A stretch of 64,000 bases of DNA, taken from NCBI GenBank assembly GCA_019802505.1, contig JAFMOC010000084.1:1-64000 (forward strand), given 5' to 3'. The DNA comes from Corydoras sp. C115 (lineage: Eukaryota > Chordata > Actinopteri > Siluriformes > Callichthyidae). The notes beneath the pieces are model-generated. The model ran no database searches. It was given only the letters and a program-made list of their open reading frames with translations, and was not told the DNA's origin. Position numbers and translations under genes: made by a program. Shown piece after piece: positions 11,786 through 22,151 of this stretch; position 1 is the stretch's first letter, and every line of letters starts with the position of its first letter.

Positions 11786-12270
11786 TTTCAAGACCCATTG
11801 TTTTAAACCTTCTATTTCACCGTGTTGGGTTCTCCCTTGGTCTCCCAGTATCCGTCCGTTCTCCAACTTTTTAACCTGCTGCAGGACTTCCATAGAACAA
11901 CATCCATAATGTTTTCCTCAGACCCAAACGACTTGCTGTACTTGCCAAAACAAGTTTGACTGAAGACAGCAATTATGCTAAGCTCTGATCACGTTTTTAA
12001 AACCAAACCTTCACGGAATGTTTGTGCAGTGAGTAAAAAGGTAGCAAATTGTTTGACGCCCCACCCAGCTACTGGCGGAACAAGATTCTGGTGGAACACC
12101 TCCCTGTAATAGTTTATTGAAGTTCCTCCCAATGAGCAGAACATTCAAACACCGCTGTAAACCAAGAAGGACCTGAACCTGCGTCCGCTCCGTATCCAGA
12201 GGTATGGTGAATTAACTCCGTTAAGCTTTAAAAAGCGAGAAGACTTTTGAATTTGAAGAATTTGAAGTAT
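11786..12270. other. Non-repetitive block, function unknown
   Basis: About 480 bases that match no other part of the window and no family I know. Stops occur in all frames, so no exon is supported. It sits between two SINE clusters. Confidence 0.5.
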
Positions 12271-12615
12271 TTCTGGCACGGTGGCTTAGTGGTTAGCATG
12301 TTCCTCTCAGCTCTAGGGATTCCCGGTTCGAATCCCCATCTGGGTGGAGTTTCCATGTTCTCCCCGTGTCCGCGTGGGTTTCCTCCGGGTTCTCCGGTTT
12401 CCTCCCACAGTCCAAAAACATGGATCAAGTCAATTGAATTCTCAAAATTGCCCCATATAGAGTGTGTCTGTGTGAGTGAGTGTGTGCCCAGTGATGGATT
12501 GGCGCCCTGTCCTGGGTGTATCTGCCCAGCGCTCGAGACGTTCTCCCCTGGATGGGCATGGGGAACCCCACCGCGACCCTAATAGAGGATAAAGCGGGAG
12601 ATAATGAATGAATGA
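12271..12615 (+). mobile_element. SINE copy, full length
   Basis: ggcacggtggcttagtgg to gagataatgaatgaatgaa. The short flank gaagtatttct precedes (12264-12274) and follows (12614-12624) the copy and is its target duplication. Confidence 0.9.
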
Positions 12616-12902
12616 AGTATTTCTTTGGCTAAAATGCTTCGATTTAACAAGCCCAGTTAACGATGGTGCATTTGAATAGGAAAAAAATTTTATTAAATTC
12701 ACAAATTACATAAAATTGCAGAGAAAAGCTGATGTCAGCTTTGGTTTGTTTGTGTTGAGTTCCTGATTTCAGTTCCGTATTGCTGTTTCTCTGTTCATTG
12801 GGTTTAGCTATGTTCTATGATCTTGTTTGCCCCATAGAGTGCCTCTTTTGTTCCGCATGGTTTTGTTTTTAATTGAATTGTTATGATGGATAAGTTCTAA
12901 GT

Positions 12903-13252
12903 TGGGCGGCATGGTAGCTTAATGGTTAGCACGTTCTCCTCTCAGCTCTAGGGATTCCCGGTTCGAATCCCCATCTGGGTGGAGTTTCTATGTTCTCCCC
13001 GTGTCCGCGTGGGTTTCCTCCGGGTTCTCCGGTTTCCTCCCACAGTCCAAAAACATGGATCAAGTCAATTGAATTCTCAAAATTGCCCCATATAGAGTGT
13101 GTCTGTGTGAGTGAGTGTGTGCCCAGTGATGGATTGGCGCCCTGTCCTGGGTGTATCTGCCCAGCGCACGAGACGTTCTCCCCTGGATGGGCATGGGGAA
13201 CCCCACCGCGACCCTAATAGAGGATAAAGCGGGAGATAATGAATGAATAAAT
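12903..13252 (+). mobile_element. SINE copy, full length
   Basis: It is flanked by agttctaagtt (about 12893-12903 and 13255-13267), a target duplication. 12625-12892 between this and the previous copy has no recognisable feature. Confidence 0.9.
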
Positions 13253-13255
13253 GAA

Positions 13256-14900
13256 AGTTCTAAGTTACCTGCTCCCTGTGTGTACACTTACCTGCAACAT
13301 GGCCGTGCCCATCCATGGGAGAACGTTACGGCAATCTATCGCCGGGCACACACTCCCTCACAGCCAGACACACTAACACACTCTTTATGGGGCAATTTAG
13401 AGCATTCACTTTACCAGTGCTGGGATGCAGGTTTAAAACCAACTCTGGGTGGAGTTTCCATGTTCTCCCCCGTCTGCATGGGTTTCATCCGGGTTCTCCG
13501 GTTTCCTTCCACAGTCCCAAAACATGGATTCAAGGTTAATTGAATGCTGTAAATTGCCCCATAAAGATATGCTCTAAGTTCTAAGTTACCTGCTCCCTAT
13601 GTGTACTTCGCTACACTTACCTGCAACATGGCCGTGCCCATCCATGGGAGAACGTTACGGCAATCTATCGCCATGTACACACTCACTCACAGCCAGACAC
13701 ACTAACACACTCTATATGGGGCAATTTAGAGCATTCAGTTTACCTTGAGGGCTGCACGGTGGCTTCATGGTTAGGACATCTACCTCTCAGTGCTATGGAT
13801 CCAGATGGAATCCCAATCTAAGTGGAGTTTCCATGTTCTCCGCGTGTCTGTGTTGGTTTTCTCTGGGTTCCCCGGTTTCTTCCCACAGTCCCAAACAGGC
13901 ACACACTCACTCACAGCCAGACACACTAACACACTCTATATGGGGCAATTTAGAGCATTCACTTTACCAGTGCTGGGATGCAGGTTTAAAAGCAACTCTG
14001 GGTGGAGTTTCCATGTTCTCCCCCGTCTGCATGGGTTTCATCCGGGTTCTCTGTTTTCCTCCCACAGTCCCAAAACATGGATTCAAGGTTAATTGAATGC
14101 TGTAAATTGCCCCATAAAGAGTGTGTATAAATCCATATCTTTGGACTGTGGGAAGAAACTGGAGAACCCAGAATGGATATGCTCTAAGTTCTAAGTTACC
14201 TGCTCCCTGTGTGTACTTCACTACACTTACCTGCAACATGGCCGTGCCCATCCATGAGAGAACGTTACGGCAATCTATCGCCGGGCACACACTCACTCAC
14301 ACAGCCACACTCACTAACACACTCTATATAGGGCAATTTTGCCGAGGGCAAAATCTTGAGGGCGGCACGGTGGCTTCATGGTTAGCACATCTGCCTCTCA
14401 GTGCTATGGATCCAGGTCGAATCCCAATCTGGGTGGAGTTTCCATGTTCTCCGCGTGTCTGTGTGGGTTTTCTCCAGGTTCTCCGGTTTCCTCCCACAGT
14501 CCCAAAACATGGATTCAAGGTAAATTGAATGCTCTAAATTGCACCATATAGTGCCCAGATTGGATAGATTGGCACCCTGTCCTGGGTGTATCTGCCCAGC
14601 ATCAGAAACATTGGAACCTTAGTGGTTAGCACGTCCATCTCTCAGTGCTGGGATGCAGGTTTAAAACCAACTCTGGGTGGAGTTTCCATGTTCTCCCCCG
14701 TCTGCATGGGTTTCATCAGGGTTCTCCGTTTTTCTCACACAGTCCCAAAATATGGATTCAAGGTTAATTGAATGCTGTAAATTGCCCCATAAAGAGTGTG
14801 TATAAATCCATATGTTTGGACTGTGGGAGGAAACTGGAGAACCTGGAAGAAACCCACACAGACAGGGGGAGAAGATGGAAACTCCAACCAAATAGAGATT
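13256..14900 (+). repeat. Tandem compound array built from a diverged SINE
   Basis: A unit containing taagttacctgctccct, acctgcaacatggccgtgcc, tcgccgggcacac and ctgggatgcaggtttaaa is repeated about three times (from 13260, 13575 and 14185), with partial extra heads at 13745 and 14360. The B-box region is degraded (gatgcaggtttaaaa), so this is a distinct, older SINE subfamily amplified locally. Confidence 0.7.
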
Positions 14901-14989
14901 CAAATATAATAAATATATTTGTATATATATTTTTTTATATATATTTATTTATTATATAATATAGATATAAAAAATATATATAATTATCC

Positions 14990-15665
14990 TTTTCATGTTC
15001 CCCCCGTGTCTGCGTGGGTTTCCTCCGGGTTCTCCGGTTTCCTCCCACAGTCCAAAAACATGGATCAAGTCAATTGAATTCTCCAAATTGCCCCATATAG
15101 AGTGTGTCTGTGTGAGTGAGTGTGTACCGAGCGATGGATTGGCGTCCTGTCCTGGGTCTATCTGCCCAGAACCCAAGACGTTCTCCCCTGGACGGGCATG
15201 GGGAACCCCACCGCGACCCTAATAGAGGATAAAGCGGAGGATAATGGATGAATATAATTATCCATCCATCCATTTATTCCACTTTATCCTCTACTAGAGT
15301 CGCGGTGGGGTTCCCCATGCCCATCCAGGGGAGAACGTCTTGGGTTCTGGGCACATACACCCAGGACAGGGCGCCAATCTATGGCTGAAAATTATAATTA
15401 ATTAAGTATAGTGCACAAACCCACCCACACACACAGGAATTTACACACACACACTTAAATAAATATCCATCCATCCATTATCTTCTGCTTTGTCCTCGCA
15501 GGGAGGGGGGGTTCCCCATGCCCATCCAGGGGAGAACGTTTTGGGCGCTGGGCAGATACACCAAGGACAGGGCGCCAATCCATCGTTGGGCACACACTCA
15601 CTCACTCACACACACACACTCTATATGGGGCAATTTGAAGAATTACATACACCGTGCCGCCCTAT
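14990..15665. mobile_element. Three SINE fragments
   Basis: 14990-15255 (+, head missing after an AT-rich tract), 15258-15390 (-, 3' half) and 15465-15665 (-, 3' half). The opposed pair at 15180-15390 forms an inverted repeat. Confidence 0.8.
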
Positions 15666-15799
15666 CTGAAAATTATTTAATCATTTATAAAATTGTTATA
15701 TCATTTCTCTTTTTTCCCATTTCTTTCTTTTATAAGCATGCAAAATCAGTATTATCAGAGGCTTTTCTAATACATGGATAAAGACCATCTTAGTTTCTT

Positions 15800-15935
15800 A
15801 TATTGTACCATGAAGTTACCAGTGTGGGTCCTTGAGCAAGACCCTTAACCCTCATTGCCCCAGGGATGCTGTGATGAACCCTGTGTAAGTCGCTTTGGAT
15901 AAAAGCGTTTGCTAAATGACCAAAATAAAATAAAA
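15800..15935 (+). mobile_element. tRNA-derived SINE tail fragment
   Basis: accagtgtgggtccttgagc, then tgtaagtcgctttggataaa and gcgtttgctaaatgacc, the 3' part of the same family as 7060-7385. Confidence 0.75.
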
Positions 15936-15962
15936 TAAATAATAAATAATAAATAACATTAA

Positions 15963-16970
15963 GGCGGCACGGTGGCTTAGTGGTTTCGCACGTTCACCTC
16001 TCAGCGCTAGGGATTCCCGGTTCGAATCCCCATCTGGGTGGAGTTTCCATGTTCTCCCCGTGTCTGCGTGGGTTTCCTCCGGGTTCTCCGGTTTCCTCCC
16101 ACAGTCCAAAAACATGGAACAAGTCAATTGAATTCTCAAAATTGCCCCATATAGAGTCTGTATGTGTGCGTGTCTGTAGAGTGAGTGTGTGCCCAGCGAT
16201 GGATTGGCGCCCTGTCCTGGGTCTATCTGCCCAGCGCCCGAGACGTTCTCCCCTGGATGGGCATGGGGAACCCCACCGCGACCCTAATAGAGGATAAAGC
16301 GGGAGATAATGAATGAATGAATGAATGAATGAAATAATAAATAACATTAAGGCGGCACGGTGGCTTAGTGGTCAGCACGTTCTCCTCTCAGCGCTAGGGA
16401 TTCCCGGTTCGAATCCCCATCTGGGTGGAGTTTCCATGTTCTCCCCGTGTCTGCGTGGGTTTCCTCCGGGTTCTCCGGTTTCCTCCCACAGTCCAAAAAC
16501 ATGGAACAAGTCATTTGAGTTCTCCAAAATTGCCCCGTATAGAGTGTATCTGTGTGAGTGAGTGTGTGTGTGCCCAGCGATGGATTGGCACCCTGTCCTG
16601 GGTCTATCTGCACAGCGCCCGAGACGTTCTCCCCTGGATGGGCATGGGGAACCCCCCCGCGACCCTAATAGAGGATAAAGCGGAAAATTATAAGATATGA
16701 TATTACATTTTTGGAATAAGGGTGACACAGTGGCTCAGTGGTTAGCATGTTCTCCTCTCAGCGCTAGGGATTCCCGGTTCGAATCCCATCTGGGTGGAGT
16801 TTCCATGTTCTCCCTGTGTCCGCGTGGGTTTCCTCCGGGTTCTCCGGTTTCCTCCCACAGTCCAAAAACATGGATCAAGTCAATTGAGTTCTCCAAATTG
16901 CCCCATATGAGTGTGTCTGTGTGAGTGAGCGAGGATAAAGTTGGAGATAATGAATAAATGAATAAAAAAT
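15963..16970 (+). mobile_element. Three SINEs head to tail
   Basis: Copies at 15963-16330, 16351-16680 and 16722-16968. taacattaa occurs before copy 1, between copies 1 and 2 and after copy 3 (16971-16979). Copies 2 and 3 are joined by a 44-base linker (16680-16723) that recurs in inverse orientation at 34239-34282. Confidence 0.9.
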
Positions 16971-16984
16971 TAACATTAACAGTG

Positions 16985-17400
16985 TTACAGGTGCCTGGGG
17001 CACCTGTCCCTCGTTTGGGTTTTTAATTGCCTCAACTGGGTGATTGGTTTGTTTCTGTGCACGTGATTAGTTGGGTTGTTATTTAGTTTCCGTTTTCCCT
17101 CTTCTCGGTGCACGTCTTTGTTTATTTAATAAATTCGGTTTGGTTTTTATCCCGGTGTTTTCTGGACTCTCCAGAACCTACCTAGCTCCGCGCAGGTCGT
17201 ACTCATGGGAGCGTTTCCCTCCGTTGGCCGGCGTACGCAGTATTCCCCGCGTAGCCGGTGCCCGGGAAGCGTTCACTACGCGCGAGCGGCGTACGCGATT
17301 GCTCCGCGTAGCCGCTCTCATCCGGGAAAGAACGAGCTTTCTGACAAACAGGAGAGATTACAATCTTTTTTATTTTCCAGTCTTGAAAGATGAGCTAGAA
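16985..17400 (+). mobile_element. Gypsy-like LTR remnant (candidate)
   Basis: ggggcacctgtccctcgtttg, ttggtttgtttctgtgcacgtg, tttaataaattcgg (AATAAA) and tcccggtgttttctggactc follow each other as in fish gypsy LTRs. The order of motifs parallels the minus-strand sequence at 43969-44305. No terminal duplication is visible. Confidence 0.45.
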
Positions 17401-17960
17401 CATCAGTTTTAAGTAATAATAATAATCATTTTTAATTATCATAATAATAATATATTATAAAATAATATATAATAATATAATAAAAAGTTTATCACGCATG
17501 CAAAGGTAAGATGAATAAAAATAACAATAGATTCTACTAACAATCATCCACTGCCGTAATGGAAACGTAATGGAAACGTGCCTCTAGCAAAACTCACATG
17601 CAGGGAAAAATATAGAAACTGGAACCAAGAGAGAGAAGAGAAAAGAAGTGAAGAGAGAGAAGGGGCCGGGGCAAGCAGCAACGAGACAGATGGAGAGCAG
17701 AGTAAAAGCGAGAGAGATTCTTTTTTATATCCACTAAATATCCTCCCTAAACCTCTATAAATCCCTCTTTCATCTCTATGTTAAAGAAGGCAGACGGTAA
17801 TACTTGTTTAGAACCGGTTCTGGGTCAAATGTTAAACCCTGAGATTAATATGTAAATAGAAAGAAAGCATGTGTTGCCATAACAGGCTTTCTGCAACAAA
17901 AGCCATTTTTTTGTTGCAGAAATCTTTTAGACGCCTGATTGAGTGCAAAGTCTGCGAAAA
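17401..17960. other. AT-rich and purine-rich unassigned sequence
   Basis: An ATA-rich tract (17405-17490), a purine-rich stretch (17615-17720, gagagaagagaaaagaagtg) and unremarkable sequence. No gene seen. Confidence 0.5.
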
Positions 17961-17969
17961 GTACACATG

Positions 17970-19420
17970 TAGAAGTGTTAGATTCAAAGAAAATCCGATT
18001 TAAAAGTGTTAGATTCAAATAAAATCCGATTTAAAAGTGTTAGATTCAAATAAAATCTGATTTAAAAGTGTTAGATTCAAATAAAATCCGATTTAAAAGT
18101 GTTAGATTCAAATAAAATTCGATTTAAAATGTTAGATTCAAATAAAATTTGATTTAAAAGTGTTAGATTCAAATAAAATCCGATTTAAAAGTGTTAGATT
18201 CAAATAAAATCCGATTTAAAAGTGTTAGATTCAAATAAAATCCGATTTAAAAGTGTTAGATTCAAGGAAAATCCGATTTAAAAATGTTAGATTCAAATAA
18301 AATTTGATTTAAAAATGTTAGATTCAAATAAAATTTGATTTAAAAATGTTAGATTCAAATAAAATCCGATTTAAAAGTGTTAGATTGAAATAAAATCCGA
18401 TTTAAAAATGTTAGATTCAAATAAAATCCGATTTAAAAATGTTAGATTCAAATAAAATCTGATTTAAAAGTGTTAGATTCAAATAAAATCCGATTTAAAA
18501 TGTTAGATTCAAATAAAATTCTATTTAAAAGTGTTAGATTCAAATAAAATTCTATTTAAAAGTGTTAGATTCAAATAAAATTTGATTTAAAAGTGTTAGA
18601 TTCAAATAAAATTTGATTTAAAAGTGTTAGATTCAAATAAAATTTGATTTAAAAGTGTTAGATTCAAATAAAATTTGATTTAAAAGTGTTAGATTCAAAT
18701 AAAATTCGATTTAAAAGTGTTAGATTGAAATAAAATCCGATTTAAAAGTGTTAGATTGAAATAAAATCCGATTTAAAAGTGTTAGATTCAAATAAAATTC
18801 GATTTAAAAGTGTTAGATTCAAATAAAATCCGATTTAAAAGTGTTAGATTCAAATAAAATCCGATTTAAAAGTGTTAGATTCAAATAAAATTCGATTTAA
18901 AAGTGTTAGATTCAAATAAAATCCGATTTAAAAGTGTTAGATTCAAATAAAATTCGATTTAAAAGTGTTAGATTCAAAGAAAATCCGATTTAAAAGTGTT
19001 AGATTCAAATAAAATCCGATTTAAAAATGTTAGATTCAAATAAAATCTGATTTAAAAGTGTTAGATTCAAATAAAATCCGATTTAAAAGTGTTAGATTCA
19101 AATAAAATTTGATTTAAAAGTGTTAGATTCAAATAAAATCCGATTTAAAAGTGTTAGATTGAAATAAAATCCGATTTAAAAATGTTAGATTCAAATAAAA
19201 TCCGATTTAAAAATGTTAGATTCAAATAAAATCCGATTTAAAAGTGTTAGATTGAAATAAAATCCGATTTAAAAATGTTAGATTCAAATAAAATCCGATT
19301 TAAAAATGTTAGATTCAAATAAAATCCGATTTAAAAGTGTTAGATTGAAATAAAATCCGATTTAAAAATGTTAGATTCAAATAAAATCCGATTTAAAAGT
19401 GTTAGATTCAAATAAAATTA
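17970..19420. repeat. 31-bp minisatellite array, about 47 units
   Basis: The unit contains GTGTTAGATTCAAATAAAA followed by a variable tcc/tct/ttt/ttc/tcta and gatttaaaa. Most units are 31 bp, with occasional 30-bp forms missing a base before tgtt. Variants recur in blocks (for example runs of ttt at 18570-18690, and gaaataaaatcc with aaatgtt alternating at 19150-19380). That pattern indicates higher-order amplification. Confidence 0.95.
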
Positions 19421-19539
19421 GTTTCTGTCTGTTTTTTATTTAATGAGAATAAAAACATAGTGATATCTTGCTATTTTCATTCATCTGTGCATTTTTTAAA
19501 TACAAACGTTAATAATAAAATGTTTAGTTAGATATATTT

Positions 19540-19890
19540 CGAGCGGCACGGTGGCTTAGTGGTTTAGCATGTTCTCCTTTCAGTGTTAGGGATTCCCGGT
19601 TCGAATCCCAATCTGGATGGAGTTTCCATGTTCTCCCCGTGTCCGTGTCCGTGTCCGTGCAAGTTCTCCGGTTTCCTCCCATGATCCAAAAACATGGATC
19701 AAGGTCAATTGAATTCTCCAAATTGCCCCATATAGAATGTGTTTGTGTGAGTGAGTGTGTGCCCAGCGATAGATTGGCGTCCTGTCCTGGTGTATCTGCC
19801 CAGCGCCCGAAATGTTCTCCCCTGGATGGGCATGGAGAACCCCCCTCGTGACCCTAATAGAGGATAAAGCGGAAGATAATGAATGGATGG
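19540..19890 (+). mobile_element. SINE copy
   Basis: Flanked by gatatatttc (19530-19539) and gatatattta (19888-19897). A 6-bp tandem (gtccgt)n sits at 19637-19658. Confidence 0.9.
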
Positions 19891-20198
19891 ATATATTTAT
19901 TGCCGTTGACATAAATATATATAAAGTTCCTTGCAAAGGAACTCTGACATTAATAAAGAAGAAGTCGCCGGGGTTTTATTTAGACTCCGTGTCTGTACAT
20001 TATTTTATGAGAAGAAAAACATGCTGATATTTACGCAGCCAAAGGTGTTTGTATTTCAGCAATAATACTTTAGCGCGGCTAAAAATCTTGCGTGGTCTGG
20101 GATTCTAGAGTTAAAGATGACCACATTAACAAGAGGATAAAATCCAAAACATGACAAACTGCAAACCATTAAAAATATACAATAATTATCCATTTACA

Positions 20199-20878
20199 GG
20201 CGGCACGGTGGCTTAGTGGTTAGCAGTTCGAATCCCCATCTGGGTGGAGTTTCCATGTTCTCCCCGTGTCTGCGTGGGTTTCCTGCGGGTTCTCCGGTTT
20301 CCTCCCACAGTCCAAAAACATGGATCAAGTCAATTGAATTCTCAAAATTGCCCCATGTAGAGTGTGTCTGTGTGAGTGAGTGTGTGCCCAGCGATGGATT
20401 GGCGCCCTGTCCTGGGTCTATCTGCCCAGCGCCCGAGACGTTCTCCCCTGGATGGGCATGGGGAACCCCACCGCGACCCTAATAGAGGATAAAGCGGGAG
20501 ATAATGAATGAATGAATATCCATTTACATTTAGTCAGTAGTTAAGGAAGAACCCAGCTACACTGAAGAATTATCAAACCTGGCCATGAGTTCCTCATGCC
20601 CATCCAGGGGAGAACGTTTCGGGCGCTGGGCAGATACACCCAGGACAGGATGCCAATCTATCGCTGGGCACACACTCACTCACACAGACACACTCTATAT
20701 GGGGCAATTTGGAGAACTCAATTGACTTGATCCATGTTTTTGGACTGTGGGAGGAAACCGGAGAACCCGGAGGAAGCTCACGTGGACACGGGGAGAACAT
20801 GGAAACTCCACCCAGATGGAGATCCGAACCGGGAATCCCTAGTGCTGAGAGGAGAACGTGCTAACAACTAAGCCAAAT
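20199..20878. mobile_element. Two SINE copies, opposite orientation
   Basis: 20199-20515 (+) has a deletion between A-box and B-box and is flanked by atccatttaca on both sides. 20583-20878 (-) has a normal B-box. The 20879-21150 sequence leading to the TCAF acceptor shares a short stretch (tagtg.ccaaattacagaa) with 31405-31425. Confidence 0.85.
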
Positions 20879-21150
20879 AGACATAATATAAAAAATTGTT
20901 ACTAAACTGGGCCGTTGTTTTAAATCATCGCTGTTCGCAGAGTAACAGGTTTCTGGTTTCTCCTACAAACACATACTGCCATCTAGTGACCAAATTACAG
21001 AATGCAGTTTATAAAATACATGAGGAAAATAATGTATTGCGTACCATACCATTATATGTGCTACCGCCAGTGGTACATGCACCACAGTTTGAAAATGTGA
21101 TATCTTTGTACTTTGTTCTACATTAACAGCACATGTTTGTGTATTTACAG

Positions 21151-22151
21151 AATCGGCAAGGACTTTAAGGATGATCTGAAGTTTCTACTACAAGGTGTTA
21201 CAGAATTTGATATTCAGGGTGGGGCTTTGGCATCAGAGGTGATGCCACATGGCCCTTTAGCGTTCCCCATTGCCCTTACTCCATGTAAAAGAGCGTTTAT
21301 AGCTGGGGCCTATTATGGACAGGGCAGAATAATTGCAGTCACTCACGAAGGCTACCTCGGTCGTGAGTCACTCTCTACTTTCTTGATCAATGCAATCCAC
21401 TGGCTGGATGAAGGACGCAAAGGGGTCATTGGCGTTATGCCCCAACTCACACATGCCAACAACATTTTGAAGAAGTCAGGTCTAAACTGTGAGCTGACCA
21501 ACTTTAGGAAGGACCTAAGCGTCTATGTTTGCACCTCTTACAACGATTCTCAAAGTCAGCAGATCCAAGAATTTGTAGCTGAAGGCAGTGGTCTCCTCAT
21601 CGGAGGCCATGCGTGGTACTGGGCTCAGAGCAACCCTCACCGTAATGTGATGACAGACTGCCCAGGAAATCGGATCCTGAGTAGGATGGGACTTTCTATG
21701 ATGGGAAATACCATAGAAGGAGGATTGTATAAAGCCCAGGAGATGAAGCATAAAGAAGGTGACGGCGCAGAGTCATACCACTTTCGGGAGATGTTGCGGC
21801 GCTTTGCTGAGCATGTCATCAAGGGCTGTAATTTGACCAAACAAGAACAAGAGAGTCTACCGAAGTTAAGAACTGACTGTGCAAGTTACCTTCAAATGCA
21901 GGCACATGACTGCGCGTCCTATAAACTGATGGTGTCCCTCATCACTGATATGGTGAAAAAGGCAGGGGTTCCACAGGTGTGTCGTTCATGCCCGGTTAAA
22001 AAATCCGAAGATAAACTGCTTCTGCATTTAGGGTCGGAGGTTTACAAGGTTTGTCAAAACCCTGATACCCTTCTGCCCTTCATCATCAAGGATATCCCCA
22101 ACCTCCCCACTGTGTCCAATGCAAGAGTCTGCATCAGTGCAAATACTGCTG
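21151..22151 (+). CDS. tcaf: TCAF-like exon: amidotransferase-like lobe
   Basis: This 1001-bp exon follows the acceptor gtatttacag and ends at donor G|gtaaac. Its first base completes a codon from an unseen upstream exon. It reads IGKDFKDDLKFLLQGV, then GPLAFPIALTP, YYGQGRIIAVTHEGYL and EFVAEGSGLLIGGHAWYWA, matching the second of the two related N-terminal units of TCAF proteins. The first unit is not in the window. Confidence 0.92.

Noticed and set aside
17970..19420. CRISPR-like array
   Set aside because: A contiguous 31-bp tandem with no spacers in a vertebrate genome is a minisatellite.
20896..21126. Possible upstream TCAF exon (76-codon frame)
   Set aside because: It resembles nothing in TCAF, shares a short stretch with repeat-rich sequence at 31405, and has no suitable donor joined to the phase of the 21151 exon.
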